Shown here one piece after another: positions 9,300 to 17,472 of a stretch of 64,000 nucleotides of DNA (position 1 is its first letter; each line of letters begins with the position of its first letter). The translations under genes were made by a program, and so were the position numbers. Where the stretch lies: contig CACGAU010000007.1 in assembly GCA_902571135.1 (NCBI GenBank), forward strand, positions 1 to 64,000, written 5' to 3'. The notes under the pieces are model-generated. The model worked only from the letters and a program-made list of their open reading frames with translations. It made no database searches and was not told where the DNA came from. Origin of the DNA: an uncultured Pelagibacteraceae bacterium (GTDB taxonomy: Bacteria; Pseudomonadota; Alphaproteobacteria; Pelagibacterales; Pelagibacteraceae).

Positions 9300-10112
9300 T
9301 TAATTTTTTCCGTATTCAGCCCAAGAGCCGTCGTAAATTGTCGGCATATATTTAGCATTTATTAAAGAATAAGCTAGTGCCAATACACTTGCAGTCACTC
9401 CAGAACCACATGAAAATACTAGATTTTTATTATGGTCAAATTTAAAGGACTTAAATTTTTCCATTATTTTATCTTTACTAACGAAAGTATGGTCTTCGTT
9501 TACTAATTCAGAAAAGGGTAGGCAAAAAGAATTTTTTATCGAACCACTTCTAAGACCTTTCCTTGGTTCAGCAACTTTGCCTTCAAATCTTTCTCTACTT
9601 CTTGCATCAACAACATTAAATTTTCCTGTATCAATATTCTCATCTATTTGTTTTTTATCTTTAACAAGTTCTTTATTTTCTTTACATGTATACTCAGAAG
9701 TTTGAGTGATCACTTTTTTGTTATCTGTAGGTTTATTTTCTTTTTTCCATTTTTTTAATCCGCCATCCAGAACATGAACTAGTTTAGGATCATGTCCATA
9801 ATAAATTAAATTATACCAACATCTACAAGAACTAATAACATCAGAATTATCGTAAATTACTATTCGATCATTATTTTCTATACCCATATTGCTCATTATT
9901 TTTCCCCAAGATTTAGTATCTGTAAGCATATGTGGTAAATCAGTATCTAATTTGGAATTTTTATCTAAATCAAAAAAAATAGCATTTGGAATATGTTCCT
10001 CTGTATATTCCTCAAAACCGTTTCTTTGAGTTTGAGGCATATGCCATGAGCAATCAATAATTTTTACTTTATCAATATTATTTTTTAACCAACTTGTATC
10101 AACTAAAGACAT
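9300..10112 (-). CDS. sseA: 3-mercaptopyruvate sulfurtransferase (two-domain rhodanese)
   Basis: Transfers sulfur from 3-mercaptopyruvate to thiols or cyanide. Two rhodanese domains can be seen. The first is inactive; the second carries the active-site loop CGSGVTA with the catalytic cysteine at about residue 235. That loop is diagnostic of mercaptopyruvate sulfurtransferase rather than thiosulfate rhodanese (CRxGxT). The 270-residue length is normal for the family. Genes msrA, sseA and the RND pair follow each other with 1 to 4 bases between them on the minus strand. Confidence 0.92.
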   Translation of the reverse strand: MSLVDTSWLKNNIDKVKIIDCSWHMPQTQRNGFEEYTEEHIPNAIFFDLDKNSKLDTDLPHMLTDTKSWGKIMSNMGIENNDRIVIYDNSDVISSCRCWYNLIYYGHDPKLVHVLDGGLKKWKKENKPTDNKKVITQTSEYTCKENKELVKDKKQIDENIDTGKFNVVDARSRERFEGKVAEPRKGLRSGSIKNSFCLPFSELVNEDHTFVSKDKIMEKFKSFKFDHNKNLVFSCGSGVTASVLALAYSLINAKYMPTIYDGSWAEYGKN

Positions 10113-10113
10113 T

Positions 10114-10557
10114 TTATCTTTTTTCCAAATATCTTTGATGATACTCTTCAGCTGGGCAATAATTTTTAACTAAGGAAGTTTTTGTTACTACTTTTCCTGA
10201 TAATTTGACGTTTTCTTTTTCTATCATTTTTTCAGCAGTAATTTTTTGATGATCATTTAAATAAAATATTTCACTTCTATATTGGGTTCCAAAATCTGGT
10301 CCTTGAGAATTTAAAGTTGTTGGATCATGAATTTCAAAAAAATATTCAAGAATTTTCTCGTAAGATATTACTTTAGGATCAAAATCTAATTTTACTACTT
10401 CTGCATGATTTGTTGTGCCTGTGCATACTTCTTTGTAATTGGTTTCAGCATTATGACCTCCACAATAACCTACTTCTGTTTTTATAACTCCATCAAGTTT
10501 ACTAAACTTAATTTCTGGTCCCCAAAAACATCCTAATCCTAAAATTGCTATTTCCAT
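10114..10557 (-). CDS. msrA: Peptide-methionine (S)-S-oxide reductase MsrA
   Basis: Repairs oxidised methionine in proteins. The active-site motif GCFWG is at residues 9-13 (catalytic Cys10), followed by VGYCGG, and the substrate-binding GTTNHAEVV and STL-like LNSQGPDFGTQYRS are present. A C-terminal NYCPAEEYHQRYL supplies a likely resolving cysteine. The 147-residue length is the short MsrA form. It is the first gene of the msrA-sseA-adaptor-RND run and diverges from the DMT permease gene. Confidence 0.96.
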   Translation of the reverse strand: MEIAILGLGCFWGPEIKFSKLDGVIKTEVGYCGGHNAETNYKEVCTGTTNHAEVVKLDFDPKVISYEKILEYFFEIHDPTTLNSQGPDFGTQYRSEIFYLNDHQKITAEKMIEKENVKLSGKVVTKTSLVKNYCPAEEYHQRYLEKR

Positions 10558-10591
10558 TGATAATTAACTTAATTAATCTAAAGTTAATCAT

Positions 10592-11473
10592 ATGCTATCA
10601 AAAAATCAATTAGGCTTTTTTTACATGTTCATATCGGTATGTGCATTTTCACTTATGGATGTGATTGTTAAATGGTCTGAGGATTATCCCGTTGGACAAG
10701 TATTATTTTTCAGAGGATTTTGTGGAATAATTCCTATTTTATTTCTTATTCCTAAAGATAGGTATTTAGATTTTTACAAAACAACGAGACCATTTCTTCA
10801 TTTTAAAAGATGTTTAGCAGGATTAATTGCTTTGGTTTCTATATTTGTAGCATTAAGAAATTTACCCTTGGCAACAGTTGTAAGTATATCTTTTGCAGCA
10901 CCAATATTTATAACAATATTTTCAATTTTTTTATTAAAAGAAAAAGTTGGTATTTATCGATGGTTAGCGGTCCTAGTTGGATTTGTTGGTATAATTTTCA
11001 TAACTGAACCAGGTTTTAGCTCTTTAAATTTATATTATATTTATCCAATAATTTTTTGCTTAGGTCTATCTTACGTTGCTATTGCTATAAGAAAATTATC
11101 ATCAACCGAGCCTGCTTGGTTGATTAGTTTTTTCTTTTCATTTTCAATAATGCTTCTAAGTTTTTTATCTTTTTATCAGGGATGGATCCTTCCAAGTTTA
11201 ATTGATCTATTTTTGTTATCAATGGTTGGTATATTAGGTGGTCTTGCAAATTTATGGTTATCACAATCTTATAAATATTCAGAAGTGAGTTTGGTTTCTC
11301 CCCTAAAATATCTTGGATTAGTATTTGCTATAATATTTGGATATTTTATTTGGAATGAAATACCAACTTCTAAAACTTTATTAGGTGCTTTATTGGTCAT
11401 TGTTTCATCTATTATTATATTTAGAAGAGAGATGTATTTGAAAAAAAAGTTATCTGTTTCTCGACATGAGTAA
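10592..11473 (+). CDS. DMT superfamily permease with two EamA domains
   Basis: A 293-residue inner-membrane protein with about ten hydrophobic helices arranged as two EamA repeats, one starting at about residue 8 (FFYMFISVCAFSLMDVIVKW) and the other near residue 150. This is the drug/metabolite exporter architecture also used by rickettsial S-adenosylmethionine carriers. The transported substrate cannot be decided from the sequence. The gene overlaps the downstream glycosylase gene by 8 bases. Confidence 0.85.
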   Translation: MLSKNQLGFFYMFISVCAFSLMDVIVKWSEDYPVGQVLFFRGFCGIIPILFLIPKDRYLDFYKTTRPFLHFKRCLAGLIALVSIFVALRNLPLATVVSISFAAPIFITIFSIFLLKEKVGIYRWLAVLVGFVGIIFITEPGFSSLNLYYIYPIIFCLGLSYVAIAIRKLSSTEPAWLISFFFSFSIMLLSFLSFYQGWILPSLIDLFLLSMVGILGGLANLWLSQSYKYSEVSLVSPLKYLGLVFAIIFGYFIWNEIPTSKTLLGALLVIVSSIIIFRREMYLKKKLSVSRHE

Positions 11474-12101
11474 AACCCCATCATATTGGAATAAAGCAAA
11501 AAAATATTTATCTAAAAAAGATAAAATAATGTCTTCTTTGATTAAAAAATATAAATCCCCTTCAGAGACAGTGCTAACTTCAAGAAAAGATGTCTTTTTC
11601 TCTCTCTGTAAAAGTATAATTGGACAACAAATTAGTGTTGCTGCTGCTAATTCAGTTTTTCTAAAATTTAAGAAAAAATGCAAAAATAAAATTAATGCAA
11701 AAACAGTAAGCAAGTTATCTACTATTCAGCTCAAAAGTTGTGGTCTAAGTAGACAGAAAGTAAAAGGAATAAAAAGTTTAGCCCAAAAAATATTAAGTAA
11801 AGAATTTAATCCAAGACTTATTTCAAAAATGTCTGATGAAGATGCTATAATTTATCTGTCTCAATTAAGACAAATTGGAAGATGGTCAGCAGAAATGATT
11901 TTATTATTTACTTATAATCGTCCTAATATTTGGCCAATCCAAGACATTGGCTTGTTAAGAGCTATTTCAAAAAATTTTAATAAAAAATATCTTCCACCTG
12001 AAAGTTACGTGAAATATTTAAACAAAAAGTTTTCCCCTTACTGTTCTGTAGCGACTTGGTATTTATGGAGAAGTATAGATCCCGAACCTATTCAATATTA
12101 A
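11466..12101 (+). CDS. alkA: DNA-3-methyladenine glycosylase II (AlkA-type HhH-GPD protein)
   Basis: Base-excision repair enzyme that removes alkylated purines. The HhH-GPD core begins with SLCKSIIGQQISVAAA (residues 47-61). The helix-hairpin-helix LRQIGRWSAEMI is at about 134-145, and the catalytic aspartate is probably Asp160 in WPIQDIGLLRA. It lacks an N-terminal AlkA domain, giving the 211-residue short form common in marine alphaproteobacteria, and has no iron-sulfur cysteines as in EndoIII. It overlaps the DMT permease gene by 8 bases. Confidence 0.88.
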   Translation: MSKTPSYWNKAKKYLSKKDKIMSSLIKKYKSPSETVLTSRKDVFFSLCKSIIGQQISVAAANSVFLKFKKKCKNKINAKTVSKLSTIQLKSCGLSRQKVKGIKSLAQKILSKEFNPRLISKMSDEDAIIYLSQLRQIGRWSAEMILLFTYNRPNIWPIQDIGLLRAISKNFNKKYLPPESYVKYLNKKFSPYCSVATWYLWRSIDPEPIQY

Positions 12102-12113
12102 ATCTTTATTAGC

Positions 12114-12401
12114 CTACATTCCCTCAAAAATTATGTGTTCTCTAGTAGCATTATTTTCTAAATGTTTTCTAGCTTCAACATACTCTTCAGAATTGTAACA
12201 ATTTTTTGCTGTTTCAATATCTGGAAATTCTGCAAGTGCTACTCTAACCATTTCCCTACCTTCCAAAGTTACATTATTTGCACTTCTCGCTATTATTTTT
12301 CCAGAGTATTTTTCAACCGCTTCTTTAGCTTTAACAGCATATTTTTTAAGTCTTTCGTCGTCTTTTATCTCAGTATAATTTGCTACCCAATAAGCTTTCA
12401 T
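12114..12401 (-). CDS. DUF1330 family protein
   Basis: A 95-residue ferredoxin-like alpha/beta barrel protein of the DUF1330 family. It starts with AYWVANYTEIKD and has the typical VRVALAEFPDIETAKNCYNSEEY segment followed by a terminal beta strand. Members are found as dimers and are of unknown function. It stands alone on the minus strand, convergent with alkA and back to back with the cytochrome gene. Confidence 0.85.
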   Translation of the reverse strand: MKAYWVANYTEIKDDERLKKYAVKAKEAVEKYSGKIIARSANNVTLEGREMVRVALAEFPDIETAKNCYNSEEYVEARKHLENNATREHIIFEGM

Positions 12402-12444
12402 AATTCTCCTTTTTAAATTTTTTTAATTATGATACCAAATTTAT

Positions 12445-12768
12445 GTGAAAAAATTATTTTTAAATTTCTTTGGTACTTCATTATTTTTGATATTTTCATC
12501 ATTAACTCAAGTTAATGCTGATGAACTGTTTAATAAGGGAAAAGAAGTTTTTCTGGGGGCTGGAAATTGTGCAGCATGCCATATGCTCTCAGATGCTGGA
12601 TCGAACGCAATGGTTGGTCCAAATTTAAATGAAATTAGACCTGATATTCAAAGAATTATAATGGCAGTTAGAAACGGTATAGGAGTAATGCCCGCAATGG
12701 AGGGTATACTAACTGATGATGAAATAGAAGCAGTTGCTCACTATACTTCTATAGCTGCTGAACAATAA
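12445..12768 (+). CDS. Small class I c-type cytochrome (c6/c553-like), periplasmic
   Basis: A 107-residue protein with an N-terminal signal peptide ending near residues 25-26 (QVNADE), so the mature protein is periplasmic. One haem-attachment site CAACH (Cys42, Cys45, His46) and a distal MPAM segment at about residues 82-85 supply the axial histidine and methionine. The start is GTG 12445. An overlapping ATGTGA just before it is only a start-stop. It ends 7 bases before the convergent allantoinase gene. Because the PuuD urate oxidase in this window lacks its own cytochrome domain, this protein is a candidate electron acceptor, but that link is inference. Confidence 0.88.
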   Translation: MKKLFLNFFGTSLFLIFSSLTQVNADELFNKGKEVFLGAGNCAACHMLSDAGSNAMVGPNLNEIRPDIQRIIMAVRNGIGVMPAMEGILTDDEIEAVAHYTSIAAEQ

Positions 12769-12775
12769 TAAAAAT

Positions 12776-13675
12776 TTAACTGTAATTTTTTATCCAATGT
12801 TTAGCTATATCTACTCTTTTGCAGATCCAAATATCTTTAAATTTTGTGACGTAATTTAAAAATTTTTTAAGAGATTGTATTCTACCAGGTCTTCCAATTA
12901 ATCTACAATGTAAGCCAACTGACATCATTTTTGGTGAATTTTTTCCTTCCTCATAAAGGGCATCGAAACTATCTTTTAAATAATTATAAAATTGTTCACC
13001 CGAATTAAATCCTTGATTGGTTGCAAATCTCATATCATTGTTATCAAGTGTGTAAGGAACCATTAGTTGTTTTTTATTACCTTTTTTTATCCAGTAAGGA
13101 AGATCATCACTGTATGTGTCACTACAGTATAAAAAACTACCATTATCAATTACTAAATCTAAAGTATTTTCGCTACACCTACCGGTGTACCAACCAGCAG
13201 GTTGATTACCAAAAATCTTTTTTATAGATTTAACTGCAAGCTTCATATCATTCTTTTCTTTTTTCTTTGATACATTTTGATAGTCAATCCATCTCCATCC
13301 ATGACTAGCAACTTCATAATTTGCTTTTTTTATAGCCGAACAAACTTCTTTATTTCTTTCCAATGCCATACCAACTCCAAAAATAGTAAGTGGAATTTTC
13401 TTTTTATAAAATAGATCATGAATTCTCCAAAACCCTCTTCTTGATCCATATTCATAAATTGATTCCATATTTAAGTGTCGACCTTTAATTGGTTTTGCTC
13501 CTATAATTTCTGATAAAAATACTTCTGAAGTTTTATCACCATGAAGAGTACAATTCTCTGCTCCCTCCTCGTAATTAAGCACAAATTGCAAAGCCAACTT
13601 AGCATTACCAGGCCACTTTACCTTAACTTTTTTGGAACCATATCCCACCAAATCTCTTGGGTATCTTTTTTTCAT
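12776..13675 (-). CDS. puuE: Allantoinase PuuE (polysaccharide-deacetylase fold)
   Basis: Predicted to open the hydantoin ring of allantoin to allantoate. The sequence opens with RYPRDLVGYG, a hallmark of PuuE, and has the family segments FVLNYEEGAE, ASHGWRWIDY, PAGWYTGRCSENT and GLHCRLIGRPGR. This family is unrelated to the metal-dependent amidohydrolase allantoinase AllB. At 299 residues the length is typical. It is the last gene of the minus-strand run uraD-alc-allA-puuE, whose members overlap by 4 bases each. Confidence 0.92.
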   Translation of the reverse strand: MKKRYPRDLVGYGSKKVKVKWPGNAKLALQFVLNYEEGAENCTLHGDKTSEVFLSEIIGAKPIKGRHLNMESIYEYGSRRGFWRIHDLFYKKKIPLTIFGVGMALERNKEVCSAIKKANYEVASHGWRWIDYQNVSKKKEKNDMKLAVKSIKKIFGNQPAGWYTGRCSENTLDLVIDNGSFLYCSDTYSDDLPYWIKKGNKKQLMVPYTLDNNDMRFATNQGFNSGEQFYNYLKDSFDALYEEGKNSPKMMSVGLHCRLIGRPGRIQSLKKFLNYVTKFKDIWICKRVDIAKHWIKNYS

Positions 13676-14163
13676 TTTTTCAAAATAATTTTATCTTTTT
13701 TAAATTTATAAATAACAAGATTGTTTCCTTTTCCTTTTCTATCAACAATTAGAAAATTCATATTTTTCATAGAAATCAATGGAAAGTGCCAAATACCAGC
13801 ATTGTAATTAACTCCAGTTTGTTTTGGGACTAAAAAGGATTGGATTTTATTTACATCTGGTTTATCTCCTTTTGGTGCTACAAATACTAAAAATCTTGTA
13901 TCTTCCATTGGTATAAAGGCTTGGCTTCCTAAAGGATGTTTTTCCATCATATCAATTTTCATAGGAAACCTTCTTTTTTTTGCTTTAAAAATACTAACGA
14001 TTGCTTTTCCTTTGTTTTTAGACGCATCTACGTTTATCAAATTATCAAATCTTTTTGCATACCCATCATTAATGTTTATAGGATTTTTTTTTGATGTATC
14101 TATTAATTGACCAAATTTAGAAAAATTTTTTTTAGTAATTTTTTTTGCTTTTATTACTTTCAT
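13672..14163 (-). CDS. allA: Ureidoglycolate lyase
   Basis: Releases urea and glyoxylate from ureidoglycolate, the last step of this purine route. The cupin-like AllA features are visible: FSKFGQLID near the N-terminus, then EKHPLGSQAFIPM, FLVFVAPKG and GVNYNAGIWHFPL. The length of 163 residues is normal. It overlaps alc upstream and puuE downstream by 4 bases, consistent with translational coupling. Confidence 0.92.
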   Translation of the reverse strand: MKVIKAKKITKKNFSKFGQLIDTSKKNPININDGYAKRFDNLINVDASKNKGKAIVSIFKAKKRRFPMKIDMMEKHPLGSQAFIPMEDTRFLVFVAPKGDKPDVNKIQSFLVPKQTGVNYNAGIWHFPLISMKNMNFLIVDRKGKGNNLVIYKFKKDKIILKK

Positions 14164-15146
14164 TTCACAAAATTTCCGAATGCTCTTATTCTTGAAATTC
14201 CACCGTCTGGATGGATATTTATTCTAAGGTAATTTTCCTTACTTCTTTTAATTAAAAATTTTTTAAAAATATGTTTCTTGTGAGCTGAAAGTTTTGACTT
14301 ATTTAAAATAAACTTCCAATTTTTTGAATTATTGACTATTGATTTGTTGGACAAATCTTTTGAAATACTTGCAGTTTGAATTGAGCAACTATCAGGATAG
14401 TTTCCTTTAAAATGATGGGTATCTATCTCTAGTTTTTTTATTAATCCTGGTTTTCCAAATTTTATTATAAGCCAATCAAAGTTTTTTCCTCTACTTCTTC
14501 TTGTTTCCCAACCATCTCCCATATTTTTTCCTTTACCAGGTGCTATGATATTTTCAGCCCTACCAAAATGTTCATTATTGCAACCAATAATTGAAGCGCC
14601 ATTTAAAACAGACGTGAGGTTGATAGTTTTCTTACTTAAAAAGTTTTTCTCCATTTCAATTTTTCCATAAAGCCTTAGTCTTGCAACTCCACCATCTGGA
14701 AAAATGTTTAGTTTTACATAATTAAAAACAGATTTGTTGTTTGATTTGAAGCTATGATTTCGGCTTGGCCCAAGTTTTTTTTTACTTAGTAAAGAAATCC
14801 ATTTTGTTTTCTTATTAGGCTTTGTTTTACTTAAGCAACCCTCTAACGAAGCATGTGTGGGTTGGTTTCCATTGAAGTGTGTTGTGTCAATGTCTATATC
14901 AAATATCTTTCCAGGTTTACCAAGTTTTAAAATTAAATAATCAAAACCTTTTGATCTTCTCCTCCTTGTTTCCCATCCATCCATCCATTTACCATGTTTA
15001 TCAAATAATCCCTCTTTAAAAACTGGAGTTTCGATGTTTAATATTCTATGAGCAGCTGCAAAAAAATCGTCAGTCTTAAATATAATTTTAGATCCAATTC
15101 TCGGATCTGCTAAATTAATCATTTTTGCACTTATAAATTTTTTCAT
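14160..15146 (-). CDS. alc: Allantoicase
   Basis: Hydrolyses allantoate to ureidoglycolate and urea. The 328-residue protein is an internal duplication of two jelly-roll allantoicase repeats. Each repeat has a DGWETRR motif (about residues 56 and 212), an adjacent (F)DWL/DYLI(I/L)K segment, the pattern D-(T)-x-H-F-x-G-N-(Y/Q)-P, and ends with the PDGG(V/I)(A/S)R(L/I)R motif. Because the enzyme makes urea rather than ammonia, nitrogen gain from this route requires urease or export. Confidence 0.94.
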   Translation of the reverse strand: MKKFISAKMINLADPRIGSKIIFKTDDFFAAAHRILNIETPVFKEGLFDKHGKWMDGWETRRRRSKGFDYLILKLGKPGKIFDIDIDTTHFNGNQPTHASLEGCLSKTKPNKKTKWISLLSKKKLGPSRNHSFKSNNKSVFNYVKLNIFPDGGVARLRLYGKIEMEKNFLSKKTINLTSVLNGASIIGCNNEHFGRAENIIAPGKGKNMGDGWETRRSRGKNFDWLIIKFGKPGLIKKLEIDTHHFKGNYPDSCSIQTASISKDLSNKSIVNNSKNWKFILNKSKLSAHKKHIFKKFLIKRSKENYLRINIHPDGGISRIRAFGNFVK

Positions 15147-15637
15147 TTTTTTATTTCATTTAAGCGAAAGGTTGCAATTTTTTTTACTTGTTTTTTTGCT
15201 TCAAGGAATTCACTTTCTACATCACTTTGTATTCTTTGTCTAAAATTATTCAAAATTTCATTTTTATCTTTACCTTTTACGGCAATTATAAAAGGAAAAT
15301 TAAACTTTTTTTTATATTCTGCATTTAATTTTTTAAATTCCTCATATTCATCATTAGAACATTGGTTTAATTTTGCAGAGGCTTGTTCCGATATAGATTC
15401 AGAAGTCATTTTTTTTGCTACAGCAAGCTCAGGATGTGCATTTAAAATCTCTAAAATTTTATTCTTTTCGTAATTTTCATAAATATGAAGCATTTTAAAC
15501 ACAATATCTTCAAAGTTTTTAAATGGTTTTAACTCAAAAGCTTCCATAGCAACTGACTCAGTTTTTTCAAAAACATTACCAAATATAGACAAAAAATCAG
15601 ACTTGTTAAGATCATTAATGTTATCTATTGTTCTCAT
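15143..15637 (-). CDS. uraD: 2-oxo-4-hydroxy-4-carboxy-5-ureidoimidazoline (OHCU) decarboxylase
   Basis: Decarboxylates OHCU to S-allantoin. The catalytic motif HPEL contains His68 and Glu70, and the substrate-binding SISEQASA lies at about residues 81-88. A following NAEYKKKFNFPFIIAVKGK and a terminal RxxNxxxxE-like region match the family. It is the first gene of the minus-strand operon uraD-alc-allA-puuE and diverges from uraH, which encodes the preceding step, across a 47-base gap. Confidence 0.94.
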   Translation of the reverse strand: MRTIDNINDLNKSDFLSIFGNVFEKTESVAMEAFELKPFKNFEDIVFKMLHIYENYEKNKILEILNAHPELAVAKKMTSESISEQASAKLNQCSNDEYEEFKKLNAEYKKKFNFPFIIAVKGKDKNEILNNFRQRIQSDVESEFLEAKKQVKKIATFRLNEIKK

Positions 15638-15684
15638 ATAACTTTTAAAAATTTAAGTTTGAAATTAAATGATACTATAATTTT
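15638..15684. promoter_or_regulatory. Divergent control region between the uraD and uraH operons
   Basis: Only 47 bases separate two divergent operons of the same pathway, so their promoters must overlap and share any regulator. The sequence is almost pure A/T. A TATAAT at 15676-15681 faces uraH but lies too close to its ATG (15685) to be a normal -10 box; TACTAT at 15673-15678 would fit a leaderless transcript. I cannot name an operator here. Confidence 0.45.
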
Positions 15685-16035
15685 ATGACAAAGCTAACAA
15701 CTCATGTTTTAGATGTGTATTCTGGTAAGCCTGGCAAAGGTATCTTGGTTGAGTTGTTTTATATTAATAATTCAGAACGAAAAAAATTAACGTCAACAAA
15801 ACTCAATGACGATGGTAGAGCTAATTCACCATTAGCAGAGGGAGATGTTTTTATTAAAGGTAAATATGAATTAATTTTTCATATTGGTGATTATTTTAAA
15901 AATACATCTTCAGCTAGCGATGTACCATTTTTGGATGATGTTGTTATAAGATTTGGTATTTCAGATCCCTCACAGCATTACCATGTTCCTTTACTTGTTT
16001 CACCTTGGAGTTATTCTACTTATAGAGGTAGTTAA
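15685..16035 (+). CDS. uraH: 5-hydroxyisourate hydrolase (transthyretin-like)
   Basis: Hydrolyses 5-hydroxyisourate, the product of urate oxidation, to OHCU. The N-terminal motif LTTHVLDVYSGKPG and the C-terminal tetrapeptide YRGS are diagnostic of HIU hydrolase and separate it from vertebrate transthyretin. The 116-residue length is normal and there is no signal peptide. It is the first gene of the plus-strand operon; xdhA begins on the base after its stop codon. Confidence 0.96.
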   Translation: MTKLTTHVLDVYSGKPGKGILVELFYINNSERKKLTSTKLNDDGRANSPLAEGDVFIKGKYELIFHIGDYFKNTSSASDVPFLDDVVIRFGISDPSQHYHVPLLVSPWSYSTYRGS

Positions 16036-17472
16036 GTGATATCGAGTTCTGTTAAATTTCTATTAAATGACAAGCTTATAGTAATCAAAAATCCCGATCC
16101 AAATCAAACGTTACTTAATTATATTAGAACTGAATTAAAAAAGACCGGAACTAAAGAAGGATGTTCGGAGGGTGGTTGTGGTGCATGTACAATTGTTTTG
16201 GGTGAATTAGTCGATAATAAAATTGTATATAAAGCAATTAATTCTTGCATTTCATTTGTCCCCTCATTGAATGGCAAGCAACTTATAATTGTTGAGGATT
16301 TAGTTTCTGAAAATGGAAAACTTCACCCAGTGCAAGATGCAATGGTAAAATTTCATGGTTCACAATGTGGTTTCTGTACACCAGGATTTGTCATGTCTTT
16401 ATTTTCAATGTTTAAAAATAATAAAAGTCTGAATAATGAATTAATAACAGATTCTATATCAGGTAATTTATGTCGTTGTACTGGTTATAGACCTATAATT
16501 GATGCTGCCAAAAGTTTAAATAAGATAAACAAGAATGATCAATTTTCTAAAAATAAAAATAAAGTTATTCAGCAATTAAAAAAAATTAAACCTAAAAATG
16601 TTTATATTAAAAAAGATGATAAAATTTATTTTTCACCAAAAAATATTAAAGATTTAAAAGGTATAATTAAAAAACATTCTAACTTTAGTTTTCTTGCTGG
16701 TGGAACTGACTTATCTTTAAAAGTTACAAAAGAAAGAAAAGAAATTCCATTTATAATTGATTTAAAAGAAATTAATGAATTAGATTTTATAAAAGTAAAT
16801 AAAAATTATTTAGAAGTTGGTTCTGCTACACCTTTAATAAAATTTGAAAAAGAAATTAAAAAATATTATCCAGATTTTTATTCGGTTCTAAAAAGATATG
16901 GCTCTGTTCAAATTCGAAATGTTGGAACTATAGGTGGCAATATTGCAACTGCATCTCCAATTGGTGACTCACTGCCAATTCTATTATCTTTAAATGCAGA
17001 GGTTTTAATTGAAAGTTTTAACAAAAGAAAAAAGATACCTTTAAATCATTTTTTTCTTGATTACAGAAAAACTAAATTAAAAAACAATGAATTTATACAC
17101 TCAATAAAAATACCATTATTTAAGAAAAATATTTTTAAGGCATTTAAGATCTCAAAAAGATTTGATGATGATATTTCATCTGTTTGTGGATCTTTTAATT
17201 TTGAGATTAATAATAATAAAATTAAAGAGGTTTATATTGCATATGGAGGTATGGCTGCTGTGCCAAAAAGAGCTAAAGCATGTGAAAAAATTCTTAAAAA
17301 CAAGCCTCTTACCATCAATACTTTTGATCAAGCAAAAAAATATTTAGAAAAAGATTTAAGTCCTATTGGAGACATGAGAGCTAGTAAAGAATACAGACTA
17401 GAGATAGCAAAAAATTTATTGATGAAATGTTTTGTAGAAATAAATTCTAATAAGTTATCAAGAGTAAATTAA
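16036..17472 (+). CDS. xdhA: Xanthine dehydrogenase, small subunit (2Fe-2S and FAD domains)
   Basis: Electron-transfer subunit of the molybdenum hydroxylase that oxidises hypoxanthine and xanthine to urate. Domains in order: plant-type ferredoxin domain with GCSEGGCGAC (Cys43, 48, 51); helical [2Fe-2S] domain with CGFCTPG and GNLCRCTGYRP; FAD domain with FLAGGTDL and QIRNVGTIGGNIATASPIGD. The 478-residue length fits Rhodobacter-type XdhA. The start is GTG directly after the uraH stop, and xdhB starts directly after its own stop. Confidence 0.95.
   Translation: MISSSVKFLLNDKLIVIKNPDPNQTLLNYIRTELKKTGTKEGCSEGGCGACTIVLGELVDNKIVYKAINSCISFVPSLNGKQLIIVEDLVSENGKLHPVQDAMVKFHGSQCGFCTPGFVMSLFSMFKNNKSLNNELITDSISGNLCRCTGYRPIIDAAKSLNKINKNDQFSKNKNKVIQQLKKIKPKNVYIKKDDKIYFSPKNIKDLKGIIKKHSNFSFLAGGTDLSLKVTKERKEIPFIIDLKEINELDFIKVNKNYLEVGSATPLIKFEKEIKKYYPDFYSVLKRYGSVQIRNVGTIGGNIATASPIGDSLPILLSLNAEVLIESFNKRKKIPLNHFFLDYRKTKLKNNEFIHSIKIPLFKKNIFKAFKISKRFDDDISSVCGSFNFEINNNKIKEVYIAYGGMAAVPKRAKACEKILKNKPLTINTFDQAKKYLEKDLSPIGDMRASKEYRLEIAKNLLMKCFVEINSNKLSRVN

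Noticed and set aside
11450..11713. 87-codon open frame on the minus strand across the DMT permease/glycosylase junction
   Set aside because: It lies antisense to two good genes and shows no protein-like features of its own.
15676..15681. TATAAT before uraH as its -10 box
   Set aside because: It ends 3 bases before the ATG, so transcription would start inside the coding sequence; kept only as a note on a possible leaderless start.
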